From Butyrivibrio sp. AC2005 (GTDB taxonomy: Bacteria; Bacillota; Clostridia; Lachnospirales; Lachnospiraceae): DNA of 64,000 nucleotides. The notes beneath the pieces are model-generated. The model saw only the letters and a program-made list of their open reading frames with translations. It ran no database searches and was not told where the DNA came from. Below, one piece after another: positions 41,448-49,683 of this stretch (the stretch's first letter is position 1; every line of letters starts with the position of its first letter). The DNA is taken from the NCBI RefSeq assembly GCF_000424145.1, contig NZ_KE384137.1, positions 655,067-719,066 of the forward strand. The letters run 5' to 3'. A program made the position numbers and the translations under genes.

Positions 41448-41714
41448 TTACTTATCTTCCTTATTGTCGTAATCGCCATAAGGATCAGCTGAAGCCACTG
41501 TCTTTTTCCCCGTTAATGCTGTGTACACCCACAATATCAGCCACAGCGCAATCGGAATTGCTACTGTTGCCGCAGCGCAGCCTGCAAACGCACTTCCAGG
41601 ACCCATCTCTCCAGAGATAGCTTCAAAGAGAAGAACTACATATATTCCAACCAGTAGGACAATTCCTACTATTGCTACTACTCTCTTAAACATTGAATTG
41701 TTATTTTCTTTCAT
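41448..41714 (-). CDS. Small two-helix membrane protein
   Basis: 88 residues. Two hydrophobic helices (about 10-28 and 42-67) with a Gly-rich short loop between (SGEMGPGSAFAGCAAA) and an acidic tail DPYGDYDNKEDK. Reasonable ribosome site. Function unknown. It is 16 bases ahead of the HAD phosphatase gene and probably on the same mRNA. Confidence 0.7.
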   Translation of the reverse strand: MKENNNSMFKRVVAIVGIVLLVGIYVVLLFEAISGEMGPGSAFAGCAAATVAIPIALWLILWVYTALTGKKTVASADPYGDYDNKEDK

Positions 41715-41792
41715 TTCTTTTTCCTTTATTCTACGATTAAAAAATCAACCTCGACTACTTTACCAATTCATATCGCCAAGTGTCAAGCATCA

Positions 41793-41821
41793 AAAATCGG
41801 CTGCCACGATAGTGACAGCCG
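41793..41821 (-). terminator. Terminator of purA
   Basis: CGGCTGTCAC-TATC-GTGGCAGCCG (mRNA sense; one wobble pair) followed by ATTTTTG, 21 bases behind the purA stop. Confidence 0.85.
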
Positions 41822-41842
41822 GGATAAACTTAAAGGTTAATC

Positions 41843-43135
41843 TTATTTGCTAAAAGGACTCTCGCGGTAGATGATGTCTTCTCTTGCAGGTCCGTTAGAT
41901 ACCATTGTGATCGGATAACCGATTTCCTTCTCGATGAACTCGATGTACTTGCGGCAGTTCTCCGGAAGATCCTCATACTTCCTGATTCCGCGAATGTCAG
42001 TCTTCCATCCGGGAAGTGTCTCATATACAGGCTTAGCCTTCTCAAGAAGATGTGTTACAGGGAAGTCCTTAGTAACCTCACCGTCGATCTCATAGCCTAC
42101 GCAAACCGGAATCTCATCAAGATATCCGAGTACGTCAAGGACAGTGAAAGCAACATCTGTTGCCCCCTGAAGTCTGCAGCCATACTTGCTGGCTACACAG
42201 TCATACCATCCCATACGACGGGGACGTCCTGTTGTAGCGCCGTACTCACCGCCGTCGCCACCGCGTCTTCTGAGCTCGTCTGCCTCATCACCAAAGATTT
42301 CTGATGTGAAAGCGCCTGCTCCAACTGCAGAAGAATATGCCTTGTTTACAACTACGATTTCCTTTATCTCATAAGGTGCGATACCTGCGCCGATTGCGCC
42401 GTATGCTGCAAGTGTTGATGAAGAAGTAACCATAGGATAAATTCCGTGGTCAGGGTCCTTCATTGTTCCAAGCTGACCCTCAAGAAGAATTGTCTTGTTT
42501 TCCTTAATTGCCTTATCAAGGAAAAGAGATGTGTCTGCCACATAAGGCTTAACCATATCTCTCCACTCATGAAGTGTCTCAAGAAGCTCAGTGGGATCGA
42601 TCTCCGGCTTATGATAAAGTTCTTTCAAAAGAATATTCTTTGTTACAAGAACTCTCTCAACCTTTTCCTTAAGAAGCTCCTCATCAAAGAGCTCATTAAC
42701 CTGGAAACCAATCTTTGCGTATTTATCTGAATAGAAAGGTGCAATACCAGACTTAGTTGAACCAAATGACTTACCACCAAGTCTCTCCTCTTCATACTGG
42801 TCAAAAAGGATGTGATAAGGCATTACGATCTGGCAACGATCTGAAATAAGAAGGTTAGGCTGAGGCACGTTCTTCTCAACTACTGACTTAAGTTCTCCGA
42901 TAAGTACAGGTATGTTAAGTGCCACACCATTACCAATTATATTTGTAATATGCTGGTGAAAAACTCCGGACGGAAGAGTATGAAGTGCGAATTTACCATA
43001 CTCATTAACGATTGTGTGTCCTGCATTGGCACCGCCCTGGAAACGGATAACCACGTCGGCCTGATCAGCCATCATGTCTGTGATCTTGCCTTTTCCTTCA
43101 TCACCCCAGTTTGCTCCAACAACTGCTTTTACCAT
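41843..43135 (-). CDS. purA: Adenylosuccinate synthetase
   Basis: 430 residues from the chosen start, the family's usual length. GANWGDEGKGKITD (8-21) is the GTP/IMP-binding P-loop, with GGANAGHT following and GRPRRMGWYD in the aspartate-binding region. It makes adenylosuccinate from IMP, aspartate and GTP, the first committed step to AMP. ATG at 43135 has GGAG at good distance and gives the standard N-terminus MVKAVVGANWGDEGKGK; the longer frame to 43186 adds 17 residues not found in the family. Single gene with terminator. Confidence 0.97.
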   Translation of the reverse strand: MVKAVVGANWGDEGKGKITDMMADQADVVIRFQGGANAGHTIVNEYGKFALHTLPSGVFHQHITNIIGNGVALNIPVLIGELKSVVEKNVPQPNLLISDRCQIVMPYHILFDQYEEERLGGKSFGSTKSGIAPFYSDKYAKIGFQVNELFDEELLKEKVERVLVTKNILLKELYHKPEIDPTELLETLHEWRDMVKPYVADTSLFLDKAIKENKTILLEGQLGTMKDPDHGIYPMVTSSSTLAAYGAIGAGIAPYEIKEIVVVNKAYSSAVGAGAFTSEIFGDEADELRRRGGDGGEYGATTGRPRRMGWYDCVASKYGCRLQGATDVAFTVLDVLGYLDEIPVCVGYEIDGEVTKDFPVTHLLEKAKPVYETLPGWKTDIRGIRKYEDLPENCRKYIEFIEKEIGYPITMVSNGPAREDIIYRESPFSK

Positions 43136-43257
43136 TTTATTCTCCATTTCTGCTGCATGGCGGTAGTTGTTTGATGCCATCAGCATAGTTACTATACTAT
43201 AAAAACATGCATAAGTAAAATTGATATTAATTATGATATGTATAATTAAGGCTTATA

Positions 43258-43352
43258 TCTCTCGTACGTCAGGCTTTTATCCCCTCGTACGTCAGGCTTT
43301 TATCCCCTCATCCGTCAGCTTCGCTGACACCTTCCCCCATTGGGGGAAGGCT
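43258..43352. repeat. Dispersed palindromic repeat, short form (copy 2) with duplicated ends
   Basis: CCCCTCATCCGTCAGCTTCG ... CTTCCCCCATTGGGGGAAGGCT at 43304-43352. In front of it are two 23-base partial units (CTCGTACGTCAGGCTTTTAT at 43261 and 43284). It ends 3 bases before the stop codon of the LysR gene. Confidence 0.85.
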
Positions 43353-43354
43353 TT

Positions 43355-44278
43355 TTAAGCAGTATCTATCATCAACTCAAGCAGCTTTCTGGCGGCGATG
43401 GACATAGGTCTGTTTTCGTCGGTAACAATACACATGTGGCGCCTTGGAATCATCCTCTGGAATCTAAGCTCAAAAAGCACTCCGGATTCAATGTATTCCC
43501 TGGCAAAATCCCTGACGACACATCCGACTCCCAGATTACGCAGGGCAAACTGGACAATCATATCACTTGTAGCAAGCTCGAACTCAGGGTGTATTGTAAC
43601 CCCGTTTTCCGACAGAAAATTCTTAATATATTTTCCTGTACTAGTGTCTCCCTCCAGAAATATAAGGGGCATTTTTTCAAGCTCCTTCAAATCGATCATA
43701 TGATTCTTATAGGAAGTAAACCGTCTCCCGGCAACAAATATGTCCTCAATCTCACGGACATTTCTATATGAAAAGTCCTTACCATAGGAAGATACCGCAG
43801 CGCCCTCCTTCGTCTCTGAATTATCAAAGGTAGAAACTATACCAAAATCTATCACATCATTTTCAAGGTAGTTCAAGGTCTCAGGCGTGGGACCATTGGT
43901 TACGGAAACCTTTATCCCCGGATACAGCTCATGATATTTCTCCAGGTAAGGAAGCAGGAAAAATCTCAAAGTCATGTCGCTTGCTCCTATCCGCACTTCA
44001 CCGGCATCAAGGCGCAGAACCTGCTTAAGTCTCTGCTCACCAAGCTCCATCTGCTCATATCCCCTGGAAACAAATCTGAAAAGAAGCTCTCCTTCCCCGG
44101 TCAGTACCATTCCACGGCTTGTTCTTCTGAAAAGACTGACCTCAAGCGTTTTCTCAAGCTGCTTTATCTGCTGACTCACCGCGGGCTGGGAAATATTCAG
44201 TTCTTCTGCAGCCGCAGAGATTCCTCCGCATTTTGCCACAAAGTAAAAGACCTTATAGTATTCGAGATTAGCAATCAT
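43355..44278 (-). CDS. LysR-family transcriptional regulator
   Basis: 307 residues from the chosen start. N-terminal winged helix-turn-helix: YYKVFYFVAKCGGISAAAEE, LNISQPAVSQQIKQLEKTLE, SLFRRTSRGMVLTGEG. The effector domain (about 90-300) starts EVRIGASDMTLRFFLLPYLE, a periplasmic-binding-like fold. The effector is unknown. It is not divergent from a target gene, so no target is suggested by position. ATG at 44278 has AAGGAAAG ahead; an upstream frame from 44329 runs through a terminator hairpin. The next genes (purA, phosphorylase) are unrelated. Confidence 0.92.
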   Translation of the reverse strand: MIANLEYYKVFYFVAKCGGISAAAEELNISQPAVSQQIKQLEKTLEVSLFRRTSRGMVLTGEGELLFRFVSRGYEQMELGEQRLKQVLRLDAGEVRIGASDMTLRFFLLPYLEKYHELYPGIKVSVTNGPTPETLNYLENDVIDFGIVSTFDNSETKEGAAVSSYGKDFSYRNVREIEDIFVAGRRFTSYKNHMIDLKELEKMPLIFLEGDTSTGKYIKNFLSENGVTIHPEFELATSDMIVQFALRNLGVGCVVRDFAREYIESGVLFELRFQRMIPRRHMCIVTDENRPMSIAARKLLELMIDTA

Positions 44279-44292
44279 TTTTCTTTCCTTAA

Positions 44293-44332
44293 AAAATGGT
44301 ATTGAAGAAGTGTTTTTCTCCAATACCATTTT
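44293..44332 (-). terminator. Terminator between Ig-like protein and LysR gene
   Basis: AAAATGGTATTG and CAATACCATTTT, a 12-bp perfect stem with 16-base loop, T6 on the minus strand. Its T-run ends about 12 bases before the LysR start codon, so LysR may depend on read-through. Confidence 0.8.
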
Positions 44333-44369
44333 GTTATATTTTCTATAGTTTTAGCAAGTAAAAAAGTTG

Positions 44370-45059
44370 TTACTTCTTACGCTGCACAGTGACTATTATC
44401 GTACATTTTTCCTTTTTATTGCTCAGATTTTTAACCTTAATCTTTGCGGTTCCGCTTTTTTTAGCCGTAATTATTCCGTCTTTTGATATGCTGACCACGG
44501 ATTTCTTATTGCATGAAATAGAGAGTTTCTTAGAGCTTATCTTACGCCCTTTAAGCTTAACCGATAGTTTTAATTCGTCCCCTACCGAAAGCTTATTGTA
44601 ATAGGTATTCTTTTTTTTCGAAATAACACAGCTACACTTCTTATACCCTTTATGCTTATTCTTTTCTTTCTTTAAGATGTCGTCATCATCTTCTTCGTCT
44701 TCTTCCATAGCCCTGATTATATCAGCAATGGCCTCGTCGCTATTATCATATATAACAGTGCTCTCACCGCTTAACTGATCCGAATTACCATCTGAGTCAC
44801 CGGAATCTTCACTGCCATCATCACTCGAATCACCCTGGTCATCGCTCTGGTCATCGCCCTCTTCGTCAACCTCTTCGCCATCATCGTCGTCACCATCACT
44901 CTCGATAGCGGTATTATCCTCATAGATTACAGCAACATCCGAATCTCCCTCTGCACAAACTCTGATACCTGCAAAATCCGGGATTGAAACAGAAAAAATC
45001 AGCACGGCAAATAGAATCACCAATGCTGATTTTAGCTGTCTGCTCTTAAAATTTTTCAT
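44370..45059 (-). CDS. Secreted acidic protein with Ig-like (Big_2-type) domain
   Basis: 229 residues. Signal peptide of about 36 residues (SALVILFAVLIFSVSIPDF, cleavage near VCA). About 38-130 is extremely acidic (Asp/Glu/Ser/Gly runs such as GDDDDGEEVDEEGDDQSDD). The rest, about 137-229, is a basic beta domain with the Big_2 pattern SKKLSISCNKKSVVSISKDG, then ITAKKSGTAKIKVKNLS. The acidic arm may bind calcium or a basic wall surface. No sorting signal. Similar Ig domains occur in the 54955 gene. A 9-bp hairpin (45075-45096) precedes the start. Confidence 0.72.
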   Translation of the reverse strand: MKNFKSRQLKSALVILFAVLIFSVSIPDFAGIRVCAEGDSDVAVIYEDNTAIESDGDDDDGEEVDEEGDDQSDDQGDSSDDGSEDSGDSDGNSDQLSGESTVIYDNSDEAIADIIRAMEEDEEDDDDILKKEKNKHKGYKKCSCVISKKKNTYYNKLSVGDELKLSVKLKGRKISSKKLSISCNKKSVVSISKDGIITAKKSGTAKIKVKNLSNKKEKCTIIVTVQRKK

Positions 45060-45074
45060 CTATACCCCCATTCC

Positions 45075-45096
45075 TTCCCGAAAGGAATTTCGGGAA
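45075..45096 (-). promoter_or_regulatory. 5' leader hairpin
   Basis: TTCCCGAAA-GGAA-TTTCGGGAA, a 9-bp stem 16 bases before the ATG of the Ig-like gene. It could act on translation or mRNA stability. Confidence 0.5.
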
Positions 45097-45153
45097 TCGT
45101 CTCATTTAGGAGTATTTTACCGTTCAGAAATAAATATTATTGTGGTAAAAATA

Positions 45154-45170
45154 ACCATTTCATAAAATGG
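45154..45170 (-). terminator. Probable terminator of the phosphorylase gene
   Basis: CCATTTTATGAAATGG in mRNA sense, followed by TTATTTTT, about 50 bases behind the stop codon. Confidence 0.6.
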
Positions 45171-45218
45171 CTATGAAAATTTTAATAGCTCATTATTATA
45201 TTTTTATGTAATAAAATT

Positions 45219-46934
45219 TCACTGCTCAATCTCGTAGTCATAGGTTGCAAAATCAGCCTTAAGAGCTACTCTGTTTCCATCCTTTTCCCAGATGAACTTA
45301 AGCACGGAACCATCCTGCTCAAGTGTGAGCTTTGAGTCAAATCCAAATGCAGGATTTGTGTTTCTGAGTCTTAAGAGTTCAAGCTGTTTCTCTACAACAG
45401 GCTTGTTCATCATCTCAGCCATCATCTCATTTGTGAGATTTGTACGATTGATTTCCTTATGTCCGCCTGCGCCTGCTCTCTCAACTGCCGCATAATCATT
45501 CTCACCTGCAAACAGATCAAGATACCAAACCTGGGGCTTACCGGGCATAAACATCTGAACAGCTCTTGCAAAAAGCATCTTCTTATCATCAGCTCCAAGA
45601 GCGCTGTAATATGTAGAATTAACCTGGTAATACATATTCTTCTGACCATGAAGATTCTTAACAAGACCGCCACGTCCGACAATAGTCTCGATAAGCTTCT
45701 CAATCTCTTCGTCAGGAATAAAGCCCTTAAGGTCAAGAACCGGGATTCCGTCATGGCATCCGAGCATATTTACAACTCTGATGTTTTTATCCATGAGCTC
45801 CTTAGCCCAGCGTGCAAGTACCTCTCCGCTCTTCTGCTCCATTGCATAGATAAGGAGTCCGGGAAGGAAGAAGTCATAGGTCATATATCCTTTTCCTGCA
45901 ACCTTCTCATATATTCCGGCGCCATAGCTGTCGTGAATCTCAGGAAGAAGACGGAGACTATTCTTATCAGCAATTCCCTTAACCTTCTCAAGTACATCCC
46001 ATGTATCGGGCTCATTTAAGAAGTTCTTCTTACCGGGTTCCTTGGGTGCATATGCAAAAGCATCAAGTCTTACGATTGCAGCTCCATAGCCTGAAAGTGT
46101 TTTAAGTGTATTTTCATAGTGCTCCCAGACAAGATCCGACTTAATGTTCAGATCCATCTGTCCCAAATATTTTCTTCCGTTTGCAAGGAATTCAAGAACA
46201 GCCTCCTTGTATTCCTCATATTTCCCAAAATCGATTTCCTCAGGTTTCTTTCCCTCATCAAGACCCTCGCAGACACTCTTAGCAATTCTCTCGGCAGTCA
46301 TATACTGCATTCTGCCGCCGCCCTGCTCATCTGAATTAGTAGCAGTGCCATTCTTTTCCTTATAATCTTCCACAGCGGAGATTATATCCTGTGCGTCAGG
46401 CCTTCTGTACTGAACCTCCTGATAGAATGTGTTCCAGTAAGGTATCTCCTTACCGTCAGGCATGCGTACCATAAGGATAGGAAGTCCGGGTTTTCTGAAG
46501 AACATATCCTTAATATATTTCTGATCAGGCTGGATGTATCCTTCCTCTGTCATCTCGCCGCAGCCTTCCCAGAATTTGTTCCAGTTGATGAAAAAGTCTG
46601 CATATTTGGACTTTTCACCATTTTTCAGAAGGTCCTGAAACTGGGGAGATAAAACTGATGCATGATTCAGAATGAAATCAAGCTTTAAGTCAATTCCGAG
46701 TGCGCGAAGTCTGTCGAGATCCTCCTTGGATCCAAGTTCCTTATTGATTCCGTAATCAATTACAGAGAAACCTCTGTCAAGGTCTGTGTTATATATGCTG
46801 GGAAGAATATAAAAAGAACTGAAAGTGTCCTTGAATTCATCCTTCTCAAGCATGGTAACTATGTCACCAAGTGTGCCACCACAACTGTCCGGGTAGGCAT
46901 TCAGCATAGGTCCGTTATCTACAAATTTACTCAT
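45219..46934 (-). CDS. GH13_18-like sugar phosphorylase (sucrose phosphorylase family)
   Basis: 571 residues from the chosen start. It follows the sucrose-phosphorylase plan: DRGFSVIDY, LDFILNHASVLSPQFQD, nucleophile D291 in RLDAFAYAPKEPG, acid/base E332 in LPEIHDSYG, stabiliser D395 in LGCHDGIPVLDLKG, and YQVNSTYYSALG. These enzymes use phosphate to split an alpha-glucoside to glucose-1-phosphate. It has about 75 extra residues (roughly 180-258, Glu/Lys-rich) that sucrose phosphorylases lack, and the loop GCHDGIP differs from their DTHDGIG, so the acceptor may not be fructose (for example glycerate, glycerol or a phosphorylated sugar). ATG at 46934 has AGAGAGG. It is behind the P-loop kinase gene and near a LacI/CUT1 transporter set. 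Confidence 0.85.
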   Translation of the reverse strand: MSKFVDNGPMLNAYPDSCGGTLGDIVTMLEKDEFKDTFSSFYILPSIYNTDLDRGFSVIDYGINKELGSKEDLDRLRALGIDLKLDFILNHASVLSPQFQDLLKNGEKSKYADFFINWNKFWEGCGEMTEEGYIQPDQKYIKDMFFRKPGLPILMVRMPDGKEIPYWNTFYQEVQYRRPDAQDIISAVEDYKEKNGTATNSDEQGGGRMQYMTAERIAKSVCEGLDEGKKPEEIDFGKYEEYKEAVLEFLANGRKYLGQMDLNIKSDLVWEHYENTLKTLSGYGAAIVRLDAFAYAPKEPGKKNFLNEPDTWDVLEKVKGIADKNSLRLLPEIHDSYGAGIYEKVAGKGYMTYDFFLPGLLIYAMEQKSGEVLARWAKELMDKNIRVVNMLGCHDGIPVLDLKGFIPDEEIEKLIETIVGRGGLVKNLHGQKNMYYQVNSTYYSALGADDKKMLFARAVQMFMPGKPQVWYLDLFAGENDYAAVERAGAGGHKEINRTNLTNEMMAEMMNKPVVEKQLELLRLRNTNPAFGFDSKLTLEQDGSVLKFIWEKDGNRVALKADFATYDYEIEQ

Positions 46935-46950
46935 AAAATCCTCTCTTTTT

Positions 46951-47183
46951 CCCCTCATCCGTCAGCTTCGCTGACACCTTCCCCCCAAGGGGAAGGCTTT
47001 ATATTTTATGCCTTCCCCCTCTGGGGATGCTTTATATATATTATGCCTTCCCCCTCTGGGGATGCTTTATATTTTATGCCTTCCCCCCTGGGGATGCTTT
47101 ATATTTTATGCCTTCCCCCCTGGGGATGCTTTATATTTATGCCTTCCCCCTCTGGGGGAAGGTGCCCGAAGGGCGGATGAGGG
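46951..47183. repeat. Expanded palindromic repeat array (copy 3)
   Basis: Left end CCCCTCATCCGTCAGCTTCG, right end GGTGCCCGAAGGGCGGATGA then GGG; CCCTCATCCG and CGGATGAGGG are inverted ends. Between them are five units beginning ATGCCTTCCCCC at 47008, 47043, 47077, 47108 and 47139 (31-35 bases each). It fills the space between the kinase stop and the phosphorylase ribosome site. Confidence 0.9.
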
Positions 47184-47191
47184 TCTTATAA

Positions 47192-48166
47192 TCAAATGTT
47201 CATTAATTTCTTATACTCATCATAGCTTATGATTTCGCCCTGCTTACTTACGATAATCTTAGCCTTGTGAGCCTGTGCCATAAGCTTATTCTGCTCAAGC
47301 TCAAGAACCATCATAGTGAAAGGACTGTCGACCTTGCCATCACGAGCACGGCTTCTTCTGTGCTCAAGAGTCTCCTGAGGTGTGCTGTTAAGAAGGATCG
47401 GAATGTCAACTTCCTTCATGCAGTCTGTGTTACCATGTGTCCACTCAATGATAAGTACCTGCTTCTTAGTCATATCAACTTCATCGTACCAGAGAGTTGA
47501 CTCATCTCTTCCCATTCTCTTAAGCCAAAGCTTATCAGCTCCGTCCTTGAAAGCAGCAAGGATAGAATCCACTTCTGCAAAATCTGTTTCATTAGGTGTT
47601 CCAAGATAAGCATCAAGTCCCTGCTTACCAGCATCAAGATAAGATGCAAACCAGGGATTCTCCTTAACGTGCTCTGCATTAGCATCGTCATTCTTCTCCT
47701 GGAGTTCCTTTACTATCTTGTAGTTATCAGTGTTCATAGCGCCGCCATCAACCATACCTCTGATACCGCACTGTCTGAAGGTATGAAGTCTCTCAGCATC
47801 ATTGTACATAGGAATACGATGAGGATAGTTATCACCTGACATTGTGTAGCTGCCAATTCCTGACTGCTCAAGCATATAAGAAAGAAGTGATGCGATCTCA
47901 GACTTACCTACACCTGAACCACCGCATACTGTAATTACTGCTCTGCCATAAGGGTTTGAAGCTGTAACCTTTGAAAGCTCCTCAAGAAGCTTAGGGAAAA
48001 TTGTCTTTGCCTTAGCTATATGACTGTCACCGATCTCAATCTTGTCTCCGGGCATATCACCATGAGGAATATCGGAAGGAATCTGAATGTCCTTCTGGGA
48101 AAGTTCTTTAACCATATCTGCTGTAACAGCATTCATAGGATTAATCTTGTTGTAATCTTTGTTCAT
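47192..48166 (-). CDS. P-loop kinase (uridine/adenylylsulfate-kinase-like), sugar locus
   Basis: 324 residues. After about 75 N-terminal residues is a Walker A motif, VCGGSGVGKSE, followed by a helix and YTMSGDNYPHRIPMYNDAERL, the substrate-side pattern of uridine-kinase/APS-kinase folds. VLIIEWTHGNTDCM is Walker-B-like, and STPQETLEHRRSRARDGK may be the lid. It phosphorylates a small alcohol or sugar; substrate unknown. Just downstream is the phosphorylase gene, so it could phosphorylate the released acceptor. GAAAGGA ribosome site. Operator-like palindrome at 48213-48228 in its leader, divergent from the LacI gene. Confidence 0.78.
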   Translation of the reverse strand: MNKDYNKINPMNAVTADMVKELSQKDIQIPSDIPHGDMPGDKIEIGDSHIAKAKTIFPKLLEELSKVTASNPYGRAVITVCGGSGVGKSEIASLLSYMLEQSGIGSYTMSGDNYPHRIPMYNDAERLHTFRQCGIRGMVDGGAMNTDNYKIVKELQEKNDDANAEHVKENPWFASYLDAGKQGLDAYLGTPNETDFAEVDSILAAFKDGADKLWLKRMGRDESTLWYDEVDMTKKQVLIIEWTHGNTDCMKEVDIPILLNSTPQETLEHRRSRARDGKVDSPFTMMVLELEQNKLMAQAHKAKIIVSKQGEIISYDEYKKLMNI

Positions 48167-48212
48167 TTTGGGTTCCTTTCAAAAAAAAATTATTAAAAAT
48201 TGCCTGGTTACA

Positions 48213-48228
48213 ACTTTAACGCAAAAGT
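48213..48228. promoter_or_regulatory. LacI-type operator 1 (kinase-phosphorylase operon)
   Basis: ACTTTAACGCAAAAGT agrees at 13 of 16 positions with the operator at 49617-49632. It lies in the start region of the kinase operon, just downstream of a -10-like TAATAT on the minus strand. Confidence 0.65.
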
Positions 48229-48256
48229 TACTTATATTATGTGCATTTTTTAATTT

Positions 48257-48285
48257 TTGACAGCGGTTTTTCGCTGTGATATTTT
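48257..48285 (+). promoter_or_regulatory. lacI-type gene promoter
   Basis: -35 TTGACA (48257-48262), 17-base spacer, -10 TATTTT (48280-48285). The spacer holds a small inverted repeat ACAGCG/CGCTGT (48260-48277) that might be an autoregulatory site. Confidence 0.65.
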
Positions 48286-48345
48286 AACACTATAATCATT
48301 TTTGAACTTTTGTAAAGTTAATTTTTTCTTTTTCAAGGATTTTTT

Positions 48346-49359
48346 ATGATAACTATTAAAGAAATTGCGGCTCAACTGAATCTAAGTACAACCACTGTTT
48401 CCAACGTTATACACGGGAAAACAGGTGAGGTATCTCTGGCTACAATTAAGATAGTTGAAGATTATCTGAAAAAGGTCGACTATGTTCCTAATATCAATGC
48501 CAGAAATCTTGCGCAGAACGAATCCAAGATTATCGGTGTTGCACTCAAGGCAAGAGCCGACAAGTATGAGAATCTTCTAATGGATCCCTTTGTTTCCGAG
48601 CTTATTGGTGGAATTGAGGAATCGATCAGAAACGCCGGCTACTTTATGATGTTGTACATATCAAGCGACACTGCTGAAATCATGCGTCACGTTTCCACCT
48701 GGAACGTGGACGGACTTCTTCTATTCGGTATGATTGACAACGATGGTATCCGTGTCAGTGAGAGATATAAAAAGCCCATCGTATGTATTGATACCTATAG
48801 TATAGAGGGTCTCAAACACTTCATAAATGTAGGTCTTAACGACAGACAGGGCTGCTTTGACATGGTAAATTACATGATAAAACAGGGCCATAAGAAGATT
48901 GCTTTCCTCTCCGATAATATGAAGGGCGTCGACTACGAGAGATTTTCAGGCTACAAATATGCACTTGAAGGAAACGGCATTCATTATGAAGAAAACTGGT
49001 TCCTTAAGATAAAGCCTCGCAGTGATGAGATTGAGAGCTCTCTTGAGGAAATCTGTCATCGGGCGGAAGAATTCGATGCCATCATGTGTGTTTCCGACCT
49101 TTATGCTGTACAGCTTATGTGTGCACTGGAGGATCGCGGATTCAGTATTCCTGATGACATCTCTATTGCAGGCTTTGATGATACTCTTCTTGGTCAGCTG
49201 CATCGTCCCGCACTTACTACTGTCCATCAGAACGTCAAGAAAAAAGGAATTGTTGCCACAACCACTCTGCTTCAGCGTATCCGCGGTGAAAAGACACCAA
49301 AGCAGATCCAGCTTCCTACGGAACTGATTATCAGAGATACTGTACGAGCTAAGCAATAA
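48346..49359 (+). CDS. LacI-family transcriptional regulator of the phosphorylase locus
   Basis: 337 residues. Helix-turn-helix TIKEIAAQLNLSTTTVSNVI and hinge helix YVPNINARNLAQNESKIIGV at the N-terminus, then a periplasmic-binding-like effector domain (about 60-330) ending IPDDISIAGFDDTLLGQLHR, TVHQN, ELIIRDTV. It is divergent from the kinase-phosphorylase operon and just ahead of the binding-protein/permease operon; three operator-like palindromes flank it. This suggests it represses both until a sugar ligand binds. Ribosome site aagga. Confidence 0.93.
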   Translation: MITIKEIAAQLNLSTTTVSNVIHGKTGEVSLATIKIVEDYLKKVDYVPNINARNLAQNESKIIGVALKARADKYENLLMDPFVSELIGGIEESIRNAGYFMMLYISSDTAEIMRHVSTWNVDGLLLFGMIDNDGIRVSERYKKPIVCIDTYSIEGLKHFINVGLNDRQGCFDMVNYMIKQGHKKIAFLSDNMKGVDYERFSGYKYALEGNGIHYEENWFLKIKPRSDEIESSLEEICHRAEEFDAIMCVSDLYAVQLMCALEDRGFSIPDDISIAGFDDTLLGQLHRPALTTVHQNVKKKGIVATTTLLQRIRGEKTPKQIQLPTELIIRDTVRAKQ

Positions 49360-49398
49360 GCCCGTTTTAAGGAAACGAAGTTTTTATCAGCCAGTATA

Positions 49399-49410
49399 CA
49401 AAGTGCACAA
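49399..49410 (+). repeat. Repeated CAAAGTGCACAA, copy 1
   Basis: An identical 12-base word recurs at 49659-49670, just before the binding-protein gene. Copy 1 is in the 3' region of the LacI gene. Confidence 0.6.
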
Positions 49411-49439
49411 CGAATCAGGTTAAATAGTCGAAATCGTTT

Positions 49440-49473
49440 GAGCAATGTGCCATCATGCACATTGCTCTTTTTT
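49440..49473 (+). terminator. Terminator of the LacI-type gene
   Basis: GAGCAATGTGC (49440-49450) with GCACATTGCTC (49457-49467), loop CATCAT, followed by TTTTTTAT. Confidence 0.9.
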
Positions 49474-49522
49474 ATAAAAAATTAATTATTTTGAGTATGT
49501 TGCACAAAGCCAGTTATAATCA

Positions 49523-49538
49523 GCTTTCGCGCGTAAGG
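49523..49538. promoter_or_regulatory. LacI-type operator 2
   Basis: GCTTTCGCGCGTAAGG shares the CTT..GCGC..AAG core with the operators at 48213 and 49617. It is about 40 bases upstream of the -35 of the binding-protein promoter. Confidence 0.55.
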
Positions 49539-49573
49539 TATTGATATTTAATGATTTTTTTTGAATTTTTTAC

Positions 49574-49632
49574 TTGTATTTTTCCAGTCATCGTGATATT
49601 TTAATTTCAGCATAAAACTTATGCGCAAAAGT
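49574..49632 (+). promoter_or_regulatory. Promoter and operator 3 of the sugar transporter operon
   Basis: -35 TTGTAT (49574-49579), 17-base spacer, -10 TATTTT (49597-49602), then ACTTATGCGCAAAAGT (49617-49632), a near-perfect 16-base palindrome centred on TGCGCA, just past the expected transcription start. A bound LacI-type protein would block there. Confidence 0.7.
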
Positions 49633-49683
49633 AACCGCTAATCGTATAACTCGGTTAGCAAAGTGCACAATAAGGAGGGTAAC

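Noticed and set aside
46958..47183. Repeat array considered as CRISPR
   Set aside because: Units are joined directly without distinct spacers and have the inverted ends of the dispersed repeat; no cas gene is near.
47008..47232. 74-residue frame starting MPSPSGDALYILCLPP
   Set aside because: It translates the tandem units of the palindromic repeat array.
49426..49440. Possible cre site near GAAATCGTTTG
   Set aside because: It departs too much from the catabolite-response consensus to support.
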